This document shows positions 46,590 through 54,647 of a stretch of DNA of 64,000 bases, piece by piece; within the stretch, counting starts at the first letter, position 1, and each line of letters opens with the position of its first letter. Source of the DNA: Sphingopyxis sp. USTB-05. Its GTDB lineage: Bacteria > Pseudomonadota > Alphaproteobacteria > Sphingomonadales > Sphingomonadaceae. The DNA is taken from NCBI RefSeq assembly GCF_023822045.1, contig NZ_CP084712.1:4399001-4463000 (forward strand). The letters are read 5' to 3'. Both the position numbers and the translations under genes were made by a program. The notes beneath the pieces were generated by a model. The model made no database searches. It was given only the letters and a program-made list of their open reading frames with translations, and was not told the origin of the DNA.

Positions 46590-47255
46590 TCAACTCTCGA
46601 CCGCCTCCAGCACCGCGGTGCGAAGTTCGGCGATGCCCATGCCCTTTTCGCTGCTCGTCGCGATCACCTGCGGATGCGCGGCGGGATGCTTGCGTGCTTC
46701 GGCTTCGGTCGCGGCCTGCACCGCTTCCAGCTCAGTCGCTTTGATCTTGTCGGCCTTGGTCAGCACGATGCGATAGCTGACCGCCGCGGTGTCGAGCATT
46801 TCGAGCACGTCGCGGTCGACATCCTTGATCCCGTGGCGGCTGTCGATCAGCACCAGGGTGCGTTTCAGCACCGCGCGGCCGCGGAGGTAATCGTTGATCA
46901 GGAAGCGCCATTTCTTGACGACATCCTTCGGCGCCTTGGCAAAGCCATAGCCGGGCATGTCGACGAGCCGGAAGATCAGCGGATCCTGGCCGACATCGAA
47001 ATAGTTGAGTTCCTGCGTCCGCCCCGGCGTCACCGACGTGCGCGCGAGCCCGTTGCGGTTCGTCAGCGCGTTGAGCAGCGACGATTTGCCGACGTTCGAG
47101 CGGCCCGCGAACGCGATCTCGGGCACGCTTGGGCTTGGCAGGTGCTGGAGCGCGGGCGCCGATTTCAGGAACGTGATCGGTCCCGAAAACAGCTTGCGTG
47201 CGCGCTCCGCCCGTTCGGGGTCGGCCCCCGGATCGATGTCTTCGTTGTCGCTCAC
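46590..47255 (-). CDS. engB: Ribosome-biogenesis GTPase EngB (YsxC/YihA)
   Basis: A 221-residue GTPase from GTG 47255, overlapping the yidC stop by four bases. G1 is GRSNVGKSSLLN, G2 region RTSVTPGRTQELNYF, G3 DMPGYG and G4 LTKADK. It helps late large-subunit assembly. In many alphaproteobacteria argB follows; here a glutathione transferase does. Confidence 0.94.
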   Translation of the reverse strand: MSDNEDIDPGADPERAERARKLFSGPITFLKSAPALQHLPSPSVPEIAFAGRSNVGKSSLLNALTNRNGLARTSVTPGRTQELNYFDVGQDPLIFRLVDMPGYGFAKAPKDVVKKWRFLINDYLRGRAVLKRTLVLIDSRHGIKDVDRDVLEMLDTAAVSYRIVLTKADKIKATELEAVQAATEAEARKHPAAHPQVIATSSEKGMGIAELRTAVLEAVES

Positions 47256-48994
47256 TTCGCCGGTGCCGCCTTGAGCTGCGGGAACTTGCGATACATCCAC
47301 TGCTGCTGCGCGATCGACAGCAGGTTGTTGGTGATCCAGTAGAGCAGCAGGCCGGCCGCGAACGGCGCCATGATGAACATGAACAGCCACGGCATGATCT
47401 TGAATACCTGCTGCTGCACGGGGTCGGTCGCCTGCGGGTTCAGGCGGAACTGCAGGAACATCGTGATGCCCAGGATCACCGCGAGGATGCCGATCGACAG
47501 GATCGACGGCGGGGTGAAGGGTAGCAGGCCGAACAGGTTGAGGATGTGCAGCGGGTCGGGCGCCGACAGATCCTTGATCCACAGGATGAACGGCTGGTGC
47601 CGCATTTCGATCGTCAGCATCAGCACCTTGTACAGTGCATAGAAGATCGGGATCTGGATGACGATCGGCAGACAGCCGGCGAGCGGATTGATCTTCTCGT
47701 CCTTATAGAGCTTCATCAGCTCCTGCTGCTGCTTCGGCTTGTCGTCCTTATAACGTTCCTGCAGCGCCTTCATCTTCGGCTGCACAAGACGCATCTGCGC
47801 CATCGATCCGAACTGGCGCTGCGCGATCGGGAACATCAGCGCGCGGATGATCAAGGTCAGCACCATGATCGCGACGCCGAAATTGCCGACCTGCTTGAAC
47901 AGCCAGTCGAGCAGCTTGAAGATCGGCACCTCGAAAAATTCGAACCAGCCCCAATCGATCGCGTTCGACAGGCGCGTGATGCCCTGGTCGTCCTGATAGT
48001 GCGAGAGCGTGCTGACTTCCTTGGCGCCCGCGAAGACGCGGCTGGTGGTCGTGACCTGCTTGCCCGGCGCCACTTCGACGAGGTCGCGGGCGAAAGCGGC
48101 GCGATAGGCACCGCCCGGCAGGGCGTTGAACGCGGCCGAGACTTTTTCGCCCTTGGCGGGGACGACCGCGGCGAGCCAATATTTGTCGGTGAAACCGAGC
48201 CAGCCGGCCGCCGTGTAGGAGACGGTACCGTTCGAGGCCTCTTCGACCTCGTCATAATTGGTGAAGTTCGATTTGCCGTCGAGATAGCCGGTCGGCCCGA
48301 CATGGATCGTCCAGCTATCCTGCTCGTGCGGGTCGGTCGGTTTGCCGGTGCGGTCGATATAGGTGCCGCTGCGCACTGCGACGGGCGTGGCGCCCGTGTT
48401 GGCGATCGTCTGTTTCGCGGTGATCAGATAATCATCGTCGATGCTGTATTCGATACGGAAGGTCTGGCCGGTCGTGTTCGACCAGCTCAGGGTCACGGGG
48501 GTCGATGGGGTCAGCTTGGTGCCGCTCGCGGTCCAGACCGTGCTGGCGCCGGGAACCACGATGCCCTGCGCCGACCAGCCGATGCTCGCGAAATAGGCGG
48601 CTTTGGTGCCGGCGGGCGCGAACAGGCGGACGGCGGGCGAATCCTTCTTGATCGTCTGACGATATTTGCTGAGCGTGATGTCGTCGACGCGCGCGCCGAC
48701 GAGGTTGATCGACCCCTTGATCGCCGGAGTGTCGATCGGAATGCGGTTGCCTTCGCCCAGCACGGCCTCGACCGGGCGGATCGCCTGCGGCGCGGTGGCG
48801 GGCACGCCGGGGGCGGGCAGCGCGGCGGGCTGGCCCGGCGTTGCCGCGGGCGCTGCGCCATCCGGACCCGCGACCGTCCTGGTCACATCGGGCTTGTCGG
48901 GCGTGGGAAAGAATTTCTCGGAGACGAAATTCCAGCCGATCAGGATTGCCACCGACAGCAGGATGGCCGTGATCATGTTACGCTTGTCGTCCAC
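47252..48994 (-). CDS. yidC: Membrane protein insertase YidC
   Basis: A 580-residue insertase of the long Gram-negative type: N-terminal membrane anchor (AILLSVAILIGWNFVSEKFFP), an Ala/Pro linker, a periplasmic beta-sandwich (about 90-350) and the C-terminal Oxa1 core of five helices (FGVAIMVLTLIIRALMFP, QRYKDDKPKQQQELMKLYKDE, GCLPIVIQIPIFYALYKV). It inserts and folds inner-membrane proteins. Upstream is yidD, 44 bases away; engB overlaps downstream. Confidence 0.95.
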   Translation of the reverse strand: MDDKRNMITAILLSVAILIGWNFVSEKFFPTPDKPDVTRTVAGPDGAAPAATPGQPAALPAPGVPATAPQAIRPVEAVLGEGNRIPIDTPAIKGSINLVGARVDDITLSKYRQTIKKDSPAVRLFAPAGTKAAYFASIGWSAQGIVVPGASTVWTASGTKLTPSTPVTLSWSNTTGQTFRIEYSIDDDYLITAKQTIANTGATPVAVRSGTYIDRTGKPTDPHEQDSWTIHVGPTGYLDGKSNFTNYDEVEEASNGTVSYTAAGWLGFTDKYWLAAVVPAKGEKVSAAFNALPGGAYRAAFARDLVEVAPGKQVTTTSRVFAGAKEVSTLSHYQDDQGITRLSNAIDWGWFEFFEVPIFKLLDWLFKQVGNFGVAIMVLTLIIRALMFPIAQRQFGSMAQMRLVQPKMKALQERYKDDKPKQQQELMKLYKDEKINPLAGCLPIVIQIPIFYALYKVLMLTIEMRHQPFILWIKDLSAPDPLHILNLFGLLPFTPPSILSIGILAVILGITMFLQFRLNPQATDPVQQQVFKIMPWLFMFIMAPFAAGLLLYWITNNLLSIAQQQWMYRKFPQLKAAPAK

Positions 48995-49038
48995 GCTCGT
49001 TGGTCTCTCTTCGTATCAAATGTCGGGAAGTGCCGCGC

Positions 49039-49251
49039 CTAAGGCACGGGGTCGTAGCCGTGACCGCCCCAAGGATGGCAGCGCAATAGCCGCTTTGTCG
49101 CCAGCCAGCCACCCTTGATCGCACCATGACGCTGGAGCGCGGTGATCGCGTAGCTGCTGCATGACGGCGAGTAACGGCAGGTGGGCGGAAGGATGCGCGA
49201 GGGGCCGATTTGCCACCCGCGGGCGATCAGGATGAGCAATTTTGCAATCAT
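49039..49251 (-). CDS. yidD: Membrane insertion efficiency factor YidD
   Basis: A 70-residue protein with the three conserved Cys of the family: [19 protein letters not shown] and [17 protein letters not shown] short amphipathic N-terminus ([12 protein letters not shown]) precedes. YidD assists YidC-dependent insertion. It lies between rnpA and yidC as expected, though a 76-base repeat separates it from rnpA. Confidence 0.95.
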   Translation of the reverse strand: MIAKLLILIARGWQIGPSRILPPTCRYSPSCSSYAITALQRHGAIKGGWLATKRLLRCHPWGGHGYDPVP

Positions 49252-49306
49252 GCAAAAAGCCCGAAAAACTGCGCAACTTCACGCGCGATTGATGCTTTTT
49301 CCTCTT

Positions 49307-49382
49307 CGTCACCCCGGACTTGATCCGGGGTCCCGCTCAGCGACGTTGAAAAGCGGGACCCCGGATCAAGTCCGGGGTGACG
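49307..49382. repeat. Paired-hairpin repeat, CCGGACTTGATCCGG family, copy 3
   Basis: The most symmetrical copy: cgtcaccccggacttgatcc... and its exact complement ...ggatcaagtccggggtgacg, joined by a 20-base centre. It is inserted between rnpA and yidD, two genes normally nearly adjacent, so it probably sits inside the transcript of the rpmH-engB block. Confidence 0.9.
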
Positions 49383-49402
49383 AGAAAGGGGAAGGGCGAC
49401 GC

Positions 49403-49750
49403 TCATGACGGCTTTGCTGCCAGCTTCTTCGCTGCGCGCTTCAGCGCCGAATCGAGATGCTCGCCAAGCTCGGCAAAGACGATGTCGTTGCCGCCCGGCC
49501 GGCCGATCAGCACATGGTCGGCGCCGACGATCCCCGATTCGGGCAGCGCGGCGCGGCACAGTTCACGCAGCCGGCGCTTCATCCGGTTGCGGGTGACGGC
49601 GTTGCCGACCTTCTTGCTGACGGTATAGCCGATGCCCAGCGAATCGTCGCCGTCGCCGCGCTGGCGGACGAGCAGGACAAAGCCGGGCATGGGAAAGCGA
49701 AGGCCGCGGTTGGCGGCCAAAAATTCGCTACGTTTTGAAAGCGTTCGCAC
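49403..49750 (-). CDS. rnpA: Ribonuclease P protein component
   Basis: About 115 residues: RTLSKRSEFLAANRGLRF, then the RNR-type signature VGNAVTRNRMKRRLREL typical of RnpA, and the C-terminal helix. It assists the RNase P RNA in tRNA 5' processing. The start is uncertain: I use GTG 49750, which matches family starts; the frame continues upstream without ATG until it overlaps rpmH. It follows rpmH closely, as in nearly all bacteria. Confidence 0.92.
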   Translation of the reverse strand: MRTLSKRSEFLAANRGLRFPMPGFVLLVRQRGDGDDSLGIGYTVSKKVGNAVTRNRMKRRLRELCRAALPESGIVGADHVLIGRPGGNDIVFAELGEHLDSALKRAAKKLAAKPS

Positions 49751-49779
49751 CAGACGGGCTGGCGCAGAAGCGTCAGCGA

Positions 49780-49914
49780 TCAGGCCGACAGCTTCTTGCG
49801 GCCCTGGGCGCGGCGGTTGGCGAGAACCTTGCGGCCGCCGACAGTCGCCTTGCGGGCGCGGAAACCGTGGCGACGCTTGCGAACGAGGCGGCTCGGTTGA
49901 TAGGTACGCTTCAT
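49780..49914 (-). CDS. rpmH: 50S ribosomal protein L34
   Basis: A 44-residue protein, [20 protein letters not shown] at the start and [13 protein letters not shown] at the end, a textbook L34. ATG 49914. It heads the rpmH-rnpA-yidD-yidC-engB block on the minus strand. Its promoter should lie in the 101 bases up to the neighbour at 50016, which also contain that neighbour's terminator. Confidence 0.97.
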   Translation of the reverse strand: MKRTYQPSRLVRKRRHGFRARKATVGGRKVLANRRAQGRKKLSA

Positions 49915-49950
49915 CGCGGTATCCCCAAATTCTCTCTAAAGGCTCTAACA

Positions 49951-49977
49951 GAAAAGGGCCGCCAAACGTGGGCGGCC
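49951..49977 (-). terminator. Intrinsic terminator upstream of rpmH
   Basis: Stem GGCCGCC (49957-49963) with GGCGGCC (49971-49977), seven-base loop, then CTTTTC on the minus strand. It follows the PGPGW-like gene at 50016-50366 and would isolate rpmH from it. Confidence 0.75.
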
Positions 49978-50015
49978 ACTGATGGGGGCGCGGATAAGCG
50001 AGAGTCGGCGCAAAG

Positions 50016-50366
50016 TCAATTCCCATCGCGGCGGTTTTCCGGTGCCTTGCCGTGGAATGCGGCCTTTTTGATCGTTTCCAGTGCTGCCCGCTCGCGCTTT
50101 CGCGCTGCGCTTGCGCGGCGCATCACGCGGTCGGTCCATGCCGCATAGCGCGGGTGGCGCCATTTGAAGCGGACATAGATGCGCTTCGCCCACGCGCTGT
50201 TCTGCAGGCACAGCATCAGCCCGAGCGGGAAAAGAATGATGAAGCCGGGGCCCGGCAAGATGCCGACGATCGGGGCGATCGCCATCATCACCACGCCGAG
50301 GATGAACAGCGCCAGCCGGACCTGCGCGGTCGATCGCAATCGCTGATAAAGGCTCCGCTTCGCCAT
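50016..50366 (-). CDS. Small membrane protein with PGPG motif (PGPGW-like)
   Basis: A 116-residue protein: basic start MAKRSLYQRLRSTAQVR, two membrane segments around residues 17-58 (LALFILGVVMMAIAPIVGIL and FIILFPLGLMLCLQNSAW) joined by the PGPG turn, and a basic tail. This fits the putative transmembrane PGPGW family. Function unknown. It is a single gene just upstream of the rpmH block. Confidence 0.82.
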   Translation of the reverse strand: MAKRSLYQRLRSTAQVRLALFILGVVMMAIAPIVGILPGPGFIILFPLGLMLCLQNSAWAKRIYVRFKWRHPRYAAWTDRVMRRASAARKRERAALETIKKAAFHGKAPENRRDGN

Positions 50367-50765
50367 GGGGGCGATGTGGGGGAGGCGGCGGCGTGTTACA
50401 AGGATAAAGCAGCTTGGCGCGCGAGGATTGATGATCGCGAGCAGCGGTTTTTGGGTGGAGAGCTGTCGTTACCCTCTTTGGACATCGCCCGCTGAATCCG
50501 GGATCGGGTCGGCGCAAGGGCTGCGCAATATTCCAAAGTTCAGGAAAGTTCAGCCCTATGAGCGCGCCGATTTGCCAGTCGCGGAGCGCTGGATGTGCGC
50601 GGCACGTCCGATCATGGTCGCACCCCAAGCCAGGCAGCGACCGCCTTTTTGTTCACCGAATGAAAGAGCCGGATGAAGGCTTGCACAGCCGGATAATGTA
50701 GGAAAGACCTATTTGGAGGTGATGTCTGTTTTGGGGTGGGAAGCGGACATCCCGTCCCCCACGTC
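50367..50765. other. Gene-poor intergenic stretch
   Basis: About 400 bases between the PGPGW-like gene and a paired-hairpin repeat. Six-frame reading gives only short, arginine-rich or stop-interrupted frames without family features. I see no tRNA, rRNA or clear terminator. A tcaggaaagttcag-like direct repeat of aaagttcag occurs near 50536-50555. It may be decayed coding DNA or a regulatory region. Confidence 0.5.
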
Positions 50766-50856
50766 CGTCATCCCGGGCTTGACCCGGGATCCCGCTTTTT
50801 GACGCGCCCAATGGCTTCGACCTCAAGCGGGACCCCGGATCAAGTCCGGGGTGACG
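50766..50856. repeat. Paired-hairpin repeat, CCGGACTTGATCCGG family, copy 4
   Basis: Left arm cgtcatcccgggcttgaccc, right arm ccggatcaagtccgggg plus tgacg, almost the same pair of arm variants as copy 2. It lies between the gene-poor stretch and the exported ClpP-like gene. Confidence 0.87.
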
Positions 50857-50915
50857 ATGATGGGGAGGTCTGCAACCGGTCGAAAGCGCCTTCTCGAGCG
50901 CAGCGGTCGCGACAG

Positions 50916-51689
50916 TCAGTTGAGCGTGACGAAGCGTGCCATGTCGTCGCGCGTCAGATAGCGGACATCGTCGAACGATGTGCTGTTGGTGAGCGTGTAA
51001 AAAGCGCGGGCCTTGGCGGCATCCATACCCATTTCGCGGTAGTAGCCGAGATATTCGGCATGGACCGGATCGTTCGCCGGATAGTCGTTCGCCTCGCGGC
51101 CATATTCGTCCGCCCAGCTATGGACGCCGAATTCCGCGTCGGGCGCGGCACGGCGGGTGACACCGGCGAGCCAGAGTTCCACCGCGCCCGAGCGGATCGA
51201 GCCGCCCGCGGGAACGACCGTTTCCATGCCCTGCCGGCGGACTGCGCGCGCCAGGATCAGGTTTGCTTCTTCATCCAGGCTGCCGGGGCAATCGACCATC
51301 TCGAGCCGCTTGAGCCCGGGGTATGCCGCCAGCATCGCCGCGAACTGGCGCGGCGTGGCGGAGGTGACGTCGCCGGCCATGCGCACGGTCGTGCTGTCGA
51401 TCACCGAAAAGGGGCCATAGGCCGCTTTCGCATGGCCGAGCGTCGCGAGCGTGGCGGCAGGCGCATAGCGGCGCGTGGAGGCGAAATCGGCGTCTTCGGC
51501 GAGCGCCTCGTCGCCCAGGAGTGCGGCGTCCTCGTCGATAAATTCAGCGCCGTCGTCTTCGCCTGCATCGTCATAGGTCCAGGTCACCGTCGTCGTGGTG
51601 ATCGTCATGACCTGCTGCGCATGCGCCGGCGCGAACGCCAGCACCGCCGCGAGTGCGGCGATGATGAGCGTACGGACGAAGGCGTGCAT
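50916..51689 (-). CDS. Exported COG3904-like (ClpP/crotonase-fold) hypothetical protein
   Basis: About 257 residues from ATG 51689 (ATG 51710 possible). A signal peptide (IIAALAAVLAFAPAHAQ) is followed by an acidic stretch (DDAGEDDGAEFIDEDAAL), then a ClpP-like core: LKRLEMVDCPGSLDEEANLI, VPAGGSIRSGAVELWLAG and a GVHSW motif. The pattern parallels periplasmic COG3904 proteins, with a Ser at the nucleophile position but without the flanking Cys usual there. Protease activity is possible, unproven. Confidence 0.65.
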   Translation of the reverse strand: MHAFVRTLIIAALAAVLAFAPAHAQQVMTITTTTVTWTYDDAGEDDGAEFIDEDAALLGDEALAEDADFASTRRYAPAATLATLGHAKAAYGPFSVIDSTTVRMAGDVTSATPRQFAAMLAAYPGLKRLEMVDCPGSLDEEANLILARAVRRQGMETVVPAGGSIRSGAVELWLAGVTRRAAPDAEFGVHSWADEYGREANDYPANDPVHAEYLGYYREMGMDAAKARAFYTLTNSTSFDDVRYLTRDDMARFVTLN

Positions 51690-51795
51690 GGAGGCGGACG
51701 GCGAAACCATGCGTCCGCCTTCGCGCGTGCGCGCCTATCAAATGGCGAACAGGCAACGTCAGCGCGCCGTTAACCCCGATATGGGACGGCCTGGA

Positions 51796-52452
51796 TCAAT
51801 CGCGGTCGGGCGCGCCAAGCGGGAAGTAGGGACGGTATGGCCGCGCCTCCTCGACGCACCGCGAAACGGTCGGATGCGCGAGCAGGCGAGCGCGATAGGC
51901 GCGCAAATTCTCGTACTTCTCCGGGATTTGATAGACCCAGTCGGCATAGAAAAGCGACGGCGCCGCGGCGCAATCGGCGAGCGTGAATCCATAGGGCGTC
52001 GCCCAGCCGCCGCCCGCCAGCTCCTTGTCGAGCCAGGCATAGATGGTATCGAGCCGCGCATGCGTTTGTTCGACGATGATCGGCAGATGATTTTCGGGCC
52101 CGCGCAACGCGTCGTTCACCACCTCCTGCATCCGGTTCATCACATGATGATCGAAGATGCGGTCGAACAGCCGGACCTTTAGCGCCGCGTCAAAATCCTG
52201 CGGGATCAGGCGCGGTTCGGGCACCAGATGGTCGAGATATTCGATGATGATCGACGATTCGAACCAGGGCACGCCGTCGTGGACGAGCAGCGGGAACTGT
52301 CCGACCGGCCAATGCGCCCGCAATTCGGGCATATGGTCGGGGAACGCCGGATCGACCGAGCGATAGTCGAATTCGATGCCCTTTTCGTAGAGCGCGATCA
52401 GCACCTTCCATGTGTAGGACGAAAAGGGGTGGCCATAATAGATCAGCATCAA
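51796..52452 (-). CDS. Glutathione S-transferase family protein
   Basis: A 218-residue GST: thioredoxin-like N-domain (IYYGHPFSSYTWKVLIALYEKG, then GQFPLLVHDGVPWFESSIIIEYLD with the Pro and Glu-Ser glutathione site) and an all-helical C-domain (TLADCAAAPSLFYADW). Probably conjugates or isomerises xenobiotics. It is the last gene of the TetR-headed cluster, overlapping the upstream membrane gene by four bases. Confidence 0.9.
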   Translation of the reverse strand: MMLIYYGHPFSSYTWKVLIALYEKGIEFDYRSVDPAFPDHMPELRAHWPVGQFPLLVHDGVPWFESSIIIEYLDHLVPEPRLIPQDFDAALKVRLFDRIFDHHVMNRMQEVVNDALRGPENHLPIIVEQTHARLDTIYAWLDKELAGGGWATPYGFTLADCAAAPSLFYADWVYQIPEKYENLRAYRARLLAHPTVSRCVEEARPYRPYFPLGAPDRD

Positions 52453-52910
52453 TTGCTATCCTTGCGCGTCAGCCAGGCGAGCGGCCAGCCGACGAAGAAG
52501 ATGTGCGGGAAAAGCGCGATCGCGCCCTTCGCAAGGTCGGTCGGCGGGAAGGGCAAGCCGAAGCGCAGCGGCAGCACGATCCCGTTCATGATGACATAGA
52601 GCAGCAGCCCGTAAAGCGTTCCGGTCAGCCACCAGGGCCACGCCGTCAGCGCGCTCCAGCGCCGCGCAACGAAAAACCATGTCGCGACCATCGCGCCCAT
52701 GATCGTATAATGGGTCGCGAGGCCCGCGATATCGCCGCCGATGCCCCAGCCGCGCGCGGCGTCGCCGAACGGCCCGCTCGCCACCGCATGGAGCATCGAA
52801 GAGACGGTACCGCCCTGCAACAGGCTCGACACCGACGCATAGACGATGTCGAGCGTGCCGCAGAGCACCCATGCGAAGAGCGCCGGGTTACGCCGCGCCA
52901 ACGGCTTCAC
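52449..52910 (-). CDS. Hypothetical membrane protein
   Basis: A 153-residue protein with four probable helices: PALFAWVLCGTLDIVYASVSS, THYTIMGAMVATWFFVARRW, WWLTGTLYGLLLYVIMNGIV and GAIALFPHIFFVGWPLAWLT. I cannot name the family; the layout resembles the YagU-type integral proteins. It overlaps the PhnB-like gene upstream by about 23 bases and the GST downstream by four, so it is inside the operon. Confidence 0.78.
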   Translation of the reverse strand: MKPLARRNPALFAWVLCGTLDIVYASVSSLLQGGTVSSMLHAVASGPFGDAARGWGIGGDIAGLATHYTIMGAMVATWFFVARRWSALTAWPWWLTGTLYGLLLYVIMNGIVLPLRFGLPFPPTDLAKGAIALFPHIFFVGWPLAWLTRKDSN

Positions 52911-53400
52911 CCCGCACCGCGGCCTCGATCTTCGCGATATCGATCTTCTGCATCGTCATCATCGCGTCGAACGCGCGCTTGGCGACCTCGGGATCGCCGC
53001 CCATCGTCGCGTCGGTCAGCACGCGCGGGGTGATCTGCCAGTTCAGGCCCCATTTGTCCTTGCACCAGCCGCACGCACTTTCCTTGCCGCCGTTGCCGAC
53101 GATCGCGTTCCAATAACGGTCGGTTTCCTCCTGCGTGTCGGTATGGACCTGGAAGGAAAAGGCCTCGCTGTGCGGAAAGATCGGGCCGCCGTTGAGCCCG
53201 ACGCACGCTATGCCCAGCACGGTAAAGTCGACCGTCAGCGCGTCGCCCTTTTTGCCGCCGGGAAAATCGCCGGGTGCTTTGTGAACGGCGCCCACGCTGC
53301 TGTTCGGGAAGGTCGCGGCATAGAAATTCGCCGCTTCCTCGGCATCCTTGTCGTACCAGAGGCAGAGGCTCACGGGTTGGCTCGTCGGTTGGTTCGTCAT
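52888..53400 (-). CDS. PhnB-like VOC protein
   Basis: A 170-residue protein from ATG 53400 (ribosome site AAAGGAGAG). LCLWYDKDAEEAANFYAATFPNS at the start and SACGWCKDKWGLNWQITPRVL near 110 are diagnostic of the PhnB/3-demethylubiquinone-methyltransferase-like VOC group, which despite the name are not methyltransferases. Ligand unknown. Belongs to the TetR-headed cluster. Confidence 0.9.
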   Translation of the reverse strand: MTNQPTSQPVSLCLWYDKDAEEAANFYAATFPNSSVGAVHKAPGDFPGGKKGDALTVDFTVLGIACVGLNGGPIFPHSEAFSFQVHTDTQEETDRYWNAIVGNGGKESACGWCKDKWGLNWQITPRVLTDATMGGDPEVAKRAFDAMMTMQKIDIAKIEAAVRGEAVGAA

Positions 53401-53402
53401 TT

Positions 53403-53813
53403 TCACTCTCCTTTGATGGGCCCGCCGATCGACCATTGATGGCCGAACGGATCCTTTATCTGGGCATAGCGGTCCCCCCAGAACATATTGTCGAGTGGCA
53501 TCACGACGCTTGCGCCCGCGGCAACCGCGCGTTCGAACCACGCGTCGGCATCGTCGACCTGCAGGTGCAGTGTCACGCCATCGGGCTTGCCCGACGGTTC
53601 GCTGACATATTCGGGAAATTCGTCGTGCATCATCAGCGACGCGCCGTTGATCGTCAGATGCGCGTGCATCAACCGCACGCCGTCGTCGGCGGGCACGCGC
53701 ACATTTTCAGTCGCGCCGAACGCCTTGATGTAAAAGTCGATGGCCTCACTCGCGCGCTTGTCGGCGATCGCGATATGCGGGGTGAGGCCGGTGGTCGGGC
53801 CCTGATTGTCCAT
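53403..53813 (-). CDS. VOC-family protein (YhcK/PhnB-type)
   Basis: A 136-residue protein from ATG 53813. It starts TPHIAIADKRASEAIDFYIKAFGATE and ends AQIKDPFGHQWSIGGPI, the form of single-chain glyoxalase-like proteins with two VOC half-sites. Metal ligands are plausible at His in TPHIAI and the acidic residue near MHAHL. Only two bases separate it from the next VOC gene. Confidence 0.9.
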   Translation of the reverse strand: MDNQGPTTGLTPHIAIADKRASEAIDFYIKAFGATENVRVPADDGVRLMHAHLTINGASLMMHDEFPEYVSEPSGKPDGVTLHLQVDDADAWFERAVAAGASVVMPLDNMFWGDRYAQIKDPFGHQWSIGGPIKGE

Positions 53814-53829
53814 CGTCGCTCTCCTTCGA

Positions 53830-54624
53830 TTATTTGCGCGGCCCGACGAAGCCGACCGGCGCACCCTGCGGATCGATGGCGTTCATCGCATATTCGCCGC
53901 CGGGGATTTCCATCGGTTCGTTGGTGATCGTGCCGCCGTTCGCGGTCACGGCGGCATGCGCGCGGTCGATATCGTCGACGCCGATATAGAAATTCCACAC
54001 CGGGACCGGATAACCTTCCATCAACGGCATCACCGCGCCCAGCCCGACCTCGCCGCGCTGGATGAAGCGGTACGCGCCAAGCTCGCCCATCGGCATCTCG
54101 CCTTCCTGCCCCCAGCCGAAATGCTCTTTATAGAAAGCGATCGCGGCGTCGGAATCGCTCGTCGCCAGCTCGTTCCAGCGCACATGCTGTGCCTCGGTCA
54201 CCGAAAAGACGTCGCTCTCCATGCCTTCCATTCCCTCGGGCGGCTTGGGGTCCATGACATAGAAGACTGCGCCCTGCGGGTCGGCGACCATTGCGATACG
54301 CCCGACCGGAATGTCCATCGCCGGCATATGCACGCTGCCGCCGTCGGCCTTGATCGCCGCAACCGCGGCATCGACATCGGCAACGTGGAGATAGCCGATC
54401 CAGATCGGGCGGGCGCCGCCCGCAATCATGTCGGCATTAAGAGCCAGCACGCCGCCGGCATTGCCGCCATCGCTGCGCCCGATCATGCGGTAATCGACGC
54501 CGCCCGCGGTCTGTTCGCCGGTGTCGGCGATCGTCCAGCCGACCACCGCGCCATAGAAGCGCGCCGCACCCGCAGGATCGGGAGTCATCAGCTCGTACCA
54601 GATGAAGTTGCTCGGCTCGCTCAT
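53830..54624 (-). CDS. Two-domain VOC-family protein
   Basis: A 264-residue protein from ATG 54624 (GAGGAGAGAGACG before it). Two VOC repeats: residues 1-125 (FIWYELMTPDPAGAARFYGAVVGW to AVFYVMDPKPP) and 140-264 (VRWNELATSDSDAAIAFYKEHFGW to APVGFVGPRK). It resembles CFP-30B-like and hydroxylase-associated VOC proteins. Both domains keep the VOC pattern; ligand unknown. Confidence 0.92.
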   Translation of the reverse strand: MSEPSNFIWYELMTPDPAGAARFYGAVVGWTIADTGEQTAGGVDYRMIGRSDGGNAGGVLALNADMIAGGARPIWIGYLHVADVDAAVAAIKADGGSVHMPAMDIPVGRIAMVADPQGAVFYVMDPKPPEGMEGMESDVFSVTEAQHVRWNELATSDSDAAIAFYKEHFGWGQEGEMPMGELGAYRFIQRGEVGLGAVMPLMEGYPVPVWNFYIGVDDIDRAHAAVTANGGTITNEPMEIPGGEYAMNAIDPQGAPVGFVGPRK

Positions 54625-54647
54625 CGTCTCTCTCCTCGATTTTTCTG

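Noticed and set aside
45717-47342. Open frame of 541 codons on the + strand across the GST and engB genes
   Set aside because: It spans a repeat and two well-supported minus-strand genes and has no recognisable domain.
50367-50765. Arginine-rich frames in the gene-poor stretch as real genes
   Set aside because: They lack start-site support, family features and sensible composition.
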